8,422 nucleotides of DNA from NCBI GenBank assembly GCA_937891895.1, contig CALATN010000079.1, positions 1-8,422 of the forward strand, in the 5' to 3' direction. Each line of letters opens with the position of its first letter. The first letter of the stretch is position 1. This stretch comes from an uncultured Clostridia bacterium (GTDB lineage Bacteria > Bacillota > Clostridia > Oscillospirales > Ruminococcaceae). The notes under the pieces were generated by a model, which saw only the letters and a list, made by a program, of their open reading frames with translations, ran no database searches and had not been told where the DNA came from. Position numbers and translations under genes: made by a program. Positions 5,442 to 8,422 of this stretch are shown here, one piece after another.

Positions 5442-6950
5442 TTACTGCATTTGTGACACTTTAAGGTAAATATTATCATTTTCTGCCAAAACAACAGCCT
5501 TATCTCCCTTTTTTACCGTTCCGTCCAGAATGTTCTTTGACAGCATACTTTCTACAGTTGTGGTAATTTTTCGGCGTAATTTTCGTGCGCCTGTTTTGTC
5601 CAGTCCGTCGGAAATAAGTGCTGAGATTGCTTCATCGCTGAATTCAACGGATATTTCAAGAGCCTCAGCTCTTTTACACAAGCCAGACAGCATTTTTCGT
5701 GCAATATCTGAAAGCTGTTCCTTACCCAATCTGTTGAACACAATTATTTCGTCCATTCTTCCTACCAATTCGGGGCGAAAACGCTTTTTCACTGCTCCCA
5801 GCACGTCCGATTTAACGCTGTTATCTGAATTATCAGGTGCAAAGCCGAGGGTGTTCTTATCGCTGATTTGTTCCGCTCCCACATTGGAAGTGAGAATTAT
5901 AACGGTACTGCGGAAGCTTACTTGTCTGCCCTTGCTGTCGGTGAGGATACCGTCCTCCATAATCTGCAGGAGGATATTATAGATATCGTCGTGTGCCTTT
6001 TCAATTTCGTCGAAAAGAATTACGCTGTACGGCTTCTTACGCACCTTTTCGGTTAGCTGTCCGCCCTCCTCACAGCCGACATATCCAGGAGGTGCACCGA
6101 TAAGCTTGCTGATGCTGTGCTTTTCCATATACTCGGACATATCGAAGCGGATAAGTGCTTTTTCCGTACCGAAAAGACATTCGGCAAGCGCTTTTGTCAG
6201 CTCAGTTTTACCCGCTCCTGTAGGTCCTGTGAACATAAAGCACCCCATCGGACGTGACGGGTCCTTCAGCCCTGCACGGCTTCTTCTGATTGCGTCGGCA
6301 ACAGCTGAAACCGCTTCGTCTTGTCCGATTACACGCTGTTTAAGCTCGTTTTCAAGGTTAAGCAGGCGCTTGCCCTCGTTGTCGGAAATTTTAGTGACAG
6401 GTATTCCTGTTGCTGTTGAAACTACCTCTGCAATATCCTCAGAGGTAATAATCACAGATGGTGCTTCGCTGTCGGAATACCAGCTTGTATCACCATCCTT
6501 TCTTCGTGAAGCGGAGGTTGCTGCCTGCTTTTCAAGCATACGCTTCAGGCTGTCGGCAAGCTCACGGAGAGTTTGTGGTGTTTCCGAGGCTTTCATTCTT
6601 GCTTTTGAACAGGCCTCGTCTATAAGGTCAATTGCTTTATCGGGAAGGAATCGGTCGGGCTGATAACGTACGGACATTGCTACGGCGGATTTCACAGCTT
6701 CATCGGTAATTGTTACTCTGTGGAAATCCTCGTAGCAATGCTTCAGACCTGTAATAATGCGCACGGCTTCTTCCTCGTCGGGCTCGTTGATAAGCACCTT
6801 CTGGAAGCGTCGTTCAAGAGCACTGTCCTTTTCAATGAAGCGGCGGTACTCCTCGAGGGTTGTTGCTCCGATTATCTGCAATTCCCCTCGTGCAAGCTGT
6901 GGCTTTAATATATTTGCGGCATCAATTGCACCTTCTGCCGCACCTGCACC
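5442..6950 (-). CDS. clpC: ClpC-like AAA+ unfoldase, C-terminal ~500 residues only
   Basis: The 3' part of a Clp/Hsp100 unfoldase, which threads proteins into ClpP. About 502 residues are present, starting at GAGAAEGAIDAANILKP just after AAA-1 Walker B. The AAA-1 arginine finger ALERRF (near 44-49) is kept, but the N-domain and AAA-1 Walker A/B are missing. AAA-2 is complete: Walker A GPTGAGKT (242-249; bases 6204-6227), pore loop GYVG (289-292) followed by Cys instead of the usual aromatic, Walker B ILFDE (311-315), sensor 1 ILTSN, arginine finger region RFRPELVGRMDEI (from 390) and sensor 2 GARKLRR. NTLGF (LGF near 368) matches the ClpP-docking tripeptide, favouring ClpC/ClpA over ClpB. The middle region (about 122-166) is short and lacks a clear M-domain coiled coil. 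The 5' loss is caused by the junction near 6940, not by an ordinary mutation. The last coding base is followed after 177 nt by the rubrerythrin start. Confidence 0.88.
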   Translation of the reverse strand, partial: GAGAAEGAIDAANILKPQLARGELQIIGATTLEEYRRFIEKDSALERRFQKVLINEPDEEEAVRIITGLKHCYEDFHRVTITDEAVKSAVAMSVRYQPDRFLPDKAIDLIDEACSKARMKASETPQTLRELADSLKRMLEKQAATSASRRKDGDTSWYSDSEAPSVIITSEDIAEVVSTATGIPVTKISDNEGKRLLNLENELKQRVIGQDEAVSAVADAIRRSRAGLKDPSRPMGCFMFTGPTGAGKTELTKALAECLFGTEKALIRFDMSEYMEKHSISKLIGAPPGYVGCEEGGQLTEKVRKKPYSVILFDEIEKAHDDIYNILLQIMEDGILTDSKGRQVSFRSTVIILTSNVGAEQISDKNTLGFAPDNSDNSVKSDVLGAVKKRFRPELVGRMDEIIVFNRLGKEQLSDIARKMLSGLCKRAEALEISVEFSDEAISALISDGLDKTGARKLRRKITTTVESMLSKNILDGTVKKGDKAVVLAENDNIYLKVSQMQ

Positions 6951-6953
6951 GAT
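6936..6953. other. Chimeric junction between two unrelated genomes
   Basis: On the minus strand, codons ATC GGT GCA GGT GCG GCA encode IGAGAA. That stretch can belong both to a Rossmann FAD motif (YDVIVIGAGAAG) upstream and to ClpC AAA-1 (IGAGAAEGAIDAAN) downstream. Protein family, base composition, codon choice and promoter type all change here. The exact breakpoint cannot be placed within the shared stretch. I infer an assembly or amplification artefact through this short identity. Confidence 0.82.
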
Positions 6954-7013
6954 GACAATCACGTCATACGGCTCGCGCTCGAGGATTTCTTGTGTTTGGT
7001 TCAGTTCTTCCAT
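6936..7013 (-). CDS. N-terminus of FAD/NAD(P)-binding oxidoreductase, truncated
   Basis: The ATG at 7013 opens a frame whose first 26 residues are MEELNQTQEILEREP followed by YDVIVIGAGAA. The latter is the beta1 strand and glycine-rich dinucleotide-binding loop (GxGxxG) found at the start of flavin-dependent oxidoreductases. The expected final Gly of the motif is replaced by Glu because the sequence passes into ClpC here. GC-rich codons (CTC GAG CGC GAG CCG) match the thioesterase and lyase genes, not ClpC. The frame is open further upstream to a TTG at 7052, but a Bacteroidetes promoter ends 8 nt before the ATG, so the ATG is preferred. The subfamily cannot be told from 26 residues. Confidence 0.68.
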
Positions 7014-7021
7014 AGTGGTTG

Positions 7022-7053
7022 CAAAGGTAGCAAAACGGGCTACCACCGCCAAA
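7022..7053 (-). promoter_or_regulatory. Bacteroidetes-type promoter, TTTG-N20-TAnnTTTG
   Basis: On the minus strand TTTG (7053-7050), 20 nt, then TACCTTTG (7029-7022) matches the Bacteroidetes primary sigma consensus exactly (-33 TTTG, 19-21 nt, -7 TAnnTTTG). The ATG begins 8 nt after the -7 box, so the transcript would have almost no leader. The -33 box lies 3 nt past the thioesterase stop codon. It supports a Bacteroidales origin for this side of the junction. Confidence 0.7.
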
Positions 7054-7055
7054 TT

Positions 7056-7556
7056 TTACGCCTCCGAATCGTTGCACTCCTCCTCCAAAAGGAAGGGCTG
7101 GAACTTAAAAGCACCATCCGACATTGCACGCGAGAAGCAATAGTAGGTCAATTCGCCCTCGGTGCGTACCTCGCCATGTTGCGAGAGGGTGACCTGCATG
7201 GTGACGAAGGTCCGTTTCTCCTCCTTCAAGCGACAGCGAAGCTCGATTTCGTCCTCGGGCTTCGAGCTGACGGGCTTCATGAACTTGACATTGAGTTTGG
7301 TGGTCATGGCCGAGAGTTGCTTTTTGCGGCCAATCCACCAGCCACCTATTTCGTCGATGAGGGTTGATTGAATACCCCCGTGCAGCGTGCCGAGCCATCC
7401 TTCGTAGTCGGGCGTGGGTCGCCACAGCGAAACCAACTCGTCGCCATCCTCCCAAAACTCCATCTTCAACCCTTTGGGGTTGGTCGGAGCGCAGGCAAAA
7501 CAGTTGTACCCTTCGTCGAGCAGAGGTATCCAGGGGTTGCGGATTTTCTTCATCAT
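7056..7556 (-). CDS. PaaI-family hotdog thioesterase
   Basis: A 166-residue cytoplasmic protein with the single hotdog fold of PaaI/YbgC-like acyl-CoA thioesterases. The family hallmarks are YNCFACAPTNPKGLKMEF (residues 17-34), TLHGGIQSTLIDEIGGW (57-73) with the active-site HGG at 59-61 and the Asp/Glu at 68-69 on the central helix, and TTKLNVKFMKP, the second strand pair. The usual CFVCG is CFACA here. The substrate is unknown, probably an acyl- or aryl-CoA. Two ATGs stand in tandem (7556 and 7553), with no clear Shine-Dalgarno site, as usual in Bacteroidetes. The gene begins 14 nt after the pectate lyase stop codon and is probably co-transcribed with it, although the functional link is not obvious. 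Confidence 0.87.
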   Translation of the reverse strand: MMKKIRNPWIPLLDEGYNCFACAPTNPKGLKMEFWEDGDELVSLWRPTPDYEGWLGTLHGGIQSTLIDEIGGWWIGRKKQLSAMTTKLNVKFMKPVSSKPEDEIELRCRLKEEKRTFVTMQVTLSQHGEVRTEGELTYYCFSRAMSDGAFKFQPFLLEEECNDSEA

Positions 7557-7570
7557 ATCTTTGCTTTTAG

Positions 7571-8422
7571 CTATTTATTCTCTTTCTCGATGCGTTTGAG
7601 CCACTTCGGGTAGGTACTCAATACCTTGCCACCCCACGTGCCGTACCAGCTATAGCCCACTCTGCGTTCGGGCCACACCTTGTCGAGCGAATAGACCTTC
7701 ACCCCGTCGCGGTTGCAGAGGAAGATGGTGTTGTCCTCCAGTTCGTAGAAACGCGCCCAGATGGGCTTGGCCTTCGGGTCATCGACCAGGCGACGGTCGG
7801 CCTTGATTTTCGGGTCCTCGGGGTTGCCTTCGGGCATTGGGATATCGACAATCTTCTTGCCCAAAATCTTGGTCTTCTCGTACCACGCAACGCCACACTT
7901 CACCGCCTCAATCACCTCCTCCGAAGGGTTCTCGAGCGACATGAGGAAGAGCAACACATCGGCACTCTCCTGCCCCGAAAGAGCCGGAAGTTCGTAGGTG
8001 CGGGCCTTGACCGGACGGAGCGTCTGCTGGTCGTATTGTTGCGCCCAGACGGTCTTAATGCCGTTTTGGACATACTGCGTTGCGAGAATCAGTTGCAGCC
8101 CCTTGTCGAACGAGGTGGCAATTCTTTCGCGCGTCTTTTTATCAATCCAGCCATAGCAGGGTCGGTCGTGCATCACATCCTGCCATGTATTGAGAATGCC
8201 GGTGATGATGTCGTCGTTATAGCAAATCGCCTCGTCGTGCCAGCCTATCCAACTGCCGTTGGGATATTGGTTCTTCAGTATATACTCCACGCCGCGCTTG
8301 GCCGCCTTCATGTAGCGTCTTTCGCCCGTGAGGAGATAGACCTCCGAGAGGTACTCCACCTGCGGGTAGATGTTGCGGTTGTCGAAGGTCGATTCGCGGT
8401 AGCGGGGCGTGAGCGATTGGAT
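7571..8422 (-). CDS. Pectate lyase family PL10, 5' end outside window
   Basis: The last ~283 residues of a polysaccharide lyase that cleaves polygalacturonate by beta-elimination, normally exported and calcium-dependent. The frame stays open to the right edge of the window; residues there read SLTPRYRESTFDNRNIYPQ leading into VEYLSEVYLLTGERRY, matching the TxDN...YL segment that opens the PL10 fold. Further hallmarks are NGSWIGW, CYNDDIITGIL, IKTVWAQQYDQQTLRPVKAR followed by TYELPALSGQES, PIWARFYELEDNTIFLCNRD and ERRVGYSWYGTW near the C-terminus. The fold is an alpha/alpha toroid. An internal GTG at 8359 is not the start. Any signal peptide would lie outside the window. The context suggests a gut or plant-polymer-degrading Bacteroidales, but no SusC/SusD pair is visible. 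Confidence 0.88.
   Translation of the reverse strand: MQSLTPRYRESTFDNRNIYPQVEYLSEVYLLTGERRYMKAAKRGVEYILKNQYPNGSWIGWHDEAICYNDDIITGILNTWQDVMHDRPCYGWIDKKTRERIATSFDKGLQLILATQYVQNGIKTVWAQQYDQQTLRPVKARTYELPALSGQESADVLLFLMSLENPSEEVIEAVKCGVAWYEKTKILGKKIVDIPMPEGNPEDPKIKADRRLVDDPKAKPIWARFYELEDNTIFLCNRDGVKVYSLDKVWPERRVGYSWYGTWGGKVLSTYPKWLKRIEKENK

Noticed and set aside
6106..6663. A 185-codon plus-strand frame opposite clpC, with other plus-strand frames in 5530-7143
   Set aside because: Serine- and arginine-rich composition typical of antisense translation; the minus strand encodes clear AAA+ motifs over the same bases.
5442..7052. Interpreting the hybrid frame as a novel redox-linked Clp protein or a horizontal transfer event
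   Set aside because: The break lies inside the conserved AAA-1 core and removes both nucleotide-binding motifs, while the whole flanking region changes phylum. A chimeric contig explains all of this more simply.
1..8422. CRISPR arrays, tRNA or rRNA genes, insertion sequences, toxin-antitoxin or phage genes
   Set aside because: No regularly spaced repeats, cloverleaf-like segments, transposase motifs or small paired toxin-antitoxin frames were seen on either strand.

Overview
The window reads as two unrelated pieces of DNA joined at about position 6940. The left piece (1 to ~6940) looks like a low-to-mid-GC Firmicute, probably a gut clostridium of the Ruminococcus/Eubacterium type. The signs are strong AGGAGG-type ribosome binding sites, SigA promoters (TTGACA/TATAAT), an N-terminal-rubredoxin ('reverse') rubrerythrin and a ClpC-type unfoldase. 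The right piece (~6940 to 8422) is visibly more GC-rich and looks like a Bacteroidales genome (Alistipes/Bacteroides-like). It lacks clear Shine-Dalgarno sites, carries a perfect Bacteroidetes TTTG-N20-TAnnTTTG promoter and encodes a family PL10 pectate lyase. These taxonomic assignments are inferences from style, not from a search.

Layout, left piece. Positions 2-3170 hold a compact rightward gene string: a GNAT acetyltransferase with its start outside the window, an S51 (peptidase E-like) serine peptidase, a second GNAT, a nucleoside-phosphorylase-family protein and a third GNAT of the RimJ/RimL type. Spacings are 24 nt, 20 nt, a 29-nt overlap and 4 nt, so one transcript is likely. A SigA promoter with extended -10 and an 8-bp-arm inverted repeat lies inside the last codons of the third GNAT and drives metY (O-acetylhomoserine sulfhydrylase family), which ends in a strong intrinsic terminator. 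Facing it on the minus strand is a reverse rubrerythrin with its own terminator, two candidate promoters and a TATACC-N5-GGTATA operator-like palindrome. Upstream of that, on the same strand, lies the 3' part (about 500 codons) of a clpC-like gene.

Layout, right piece, all on the minus strand: a PL10 pectate lyase lacking its 5' end, a PaaI-type hotdog thioesterase 14 nt downstream, then a near-leaderless promoter and the first ~26 codons of what looks like an FAD/NAD(P)-binding oxidoreductase.

The joint falls where both parent genes share a GAGAA-coding stretch: the Rossmann motif of the oxidoreductase and the segment just after Walker B of ClpC AAA-1. It produces an open hybrid reading frame that lacks the ClpC N-domain and the AAA-1 Walker A and B motifs. 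An assembly or amplification chimera is the simplest explanation, so no biological link should be drawn across it. I see no clearly novel system. The most worthwhile biological leads are the two operator-like palindromes (metY and rubrerythrin) and the three-GNAT/peptidase/phosphorylase string.
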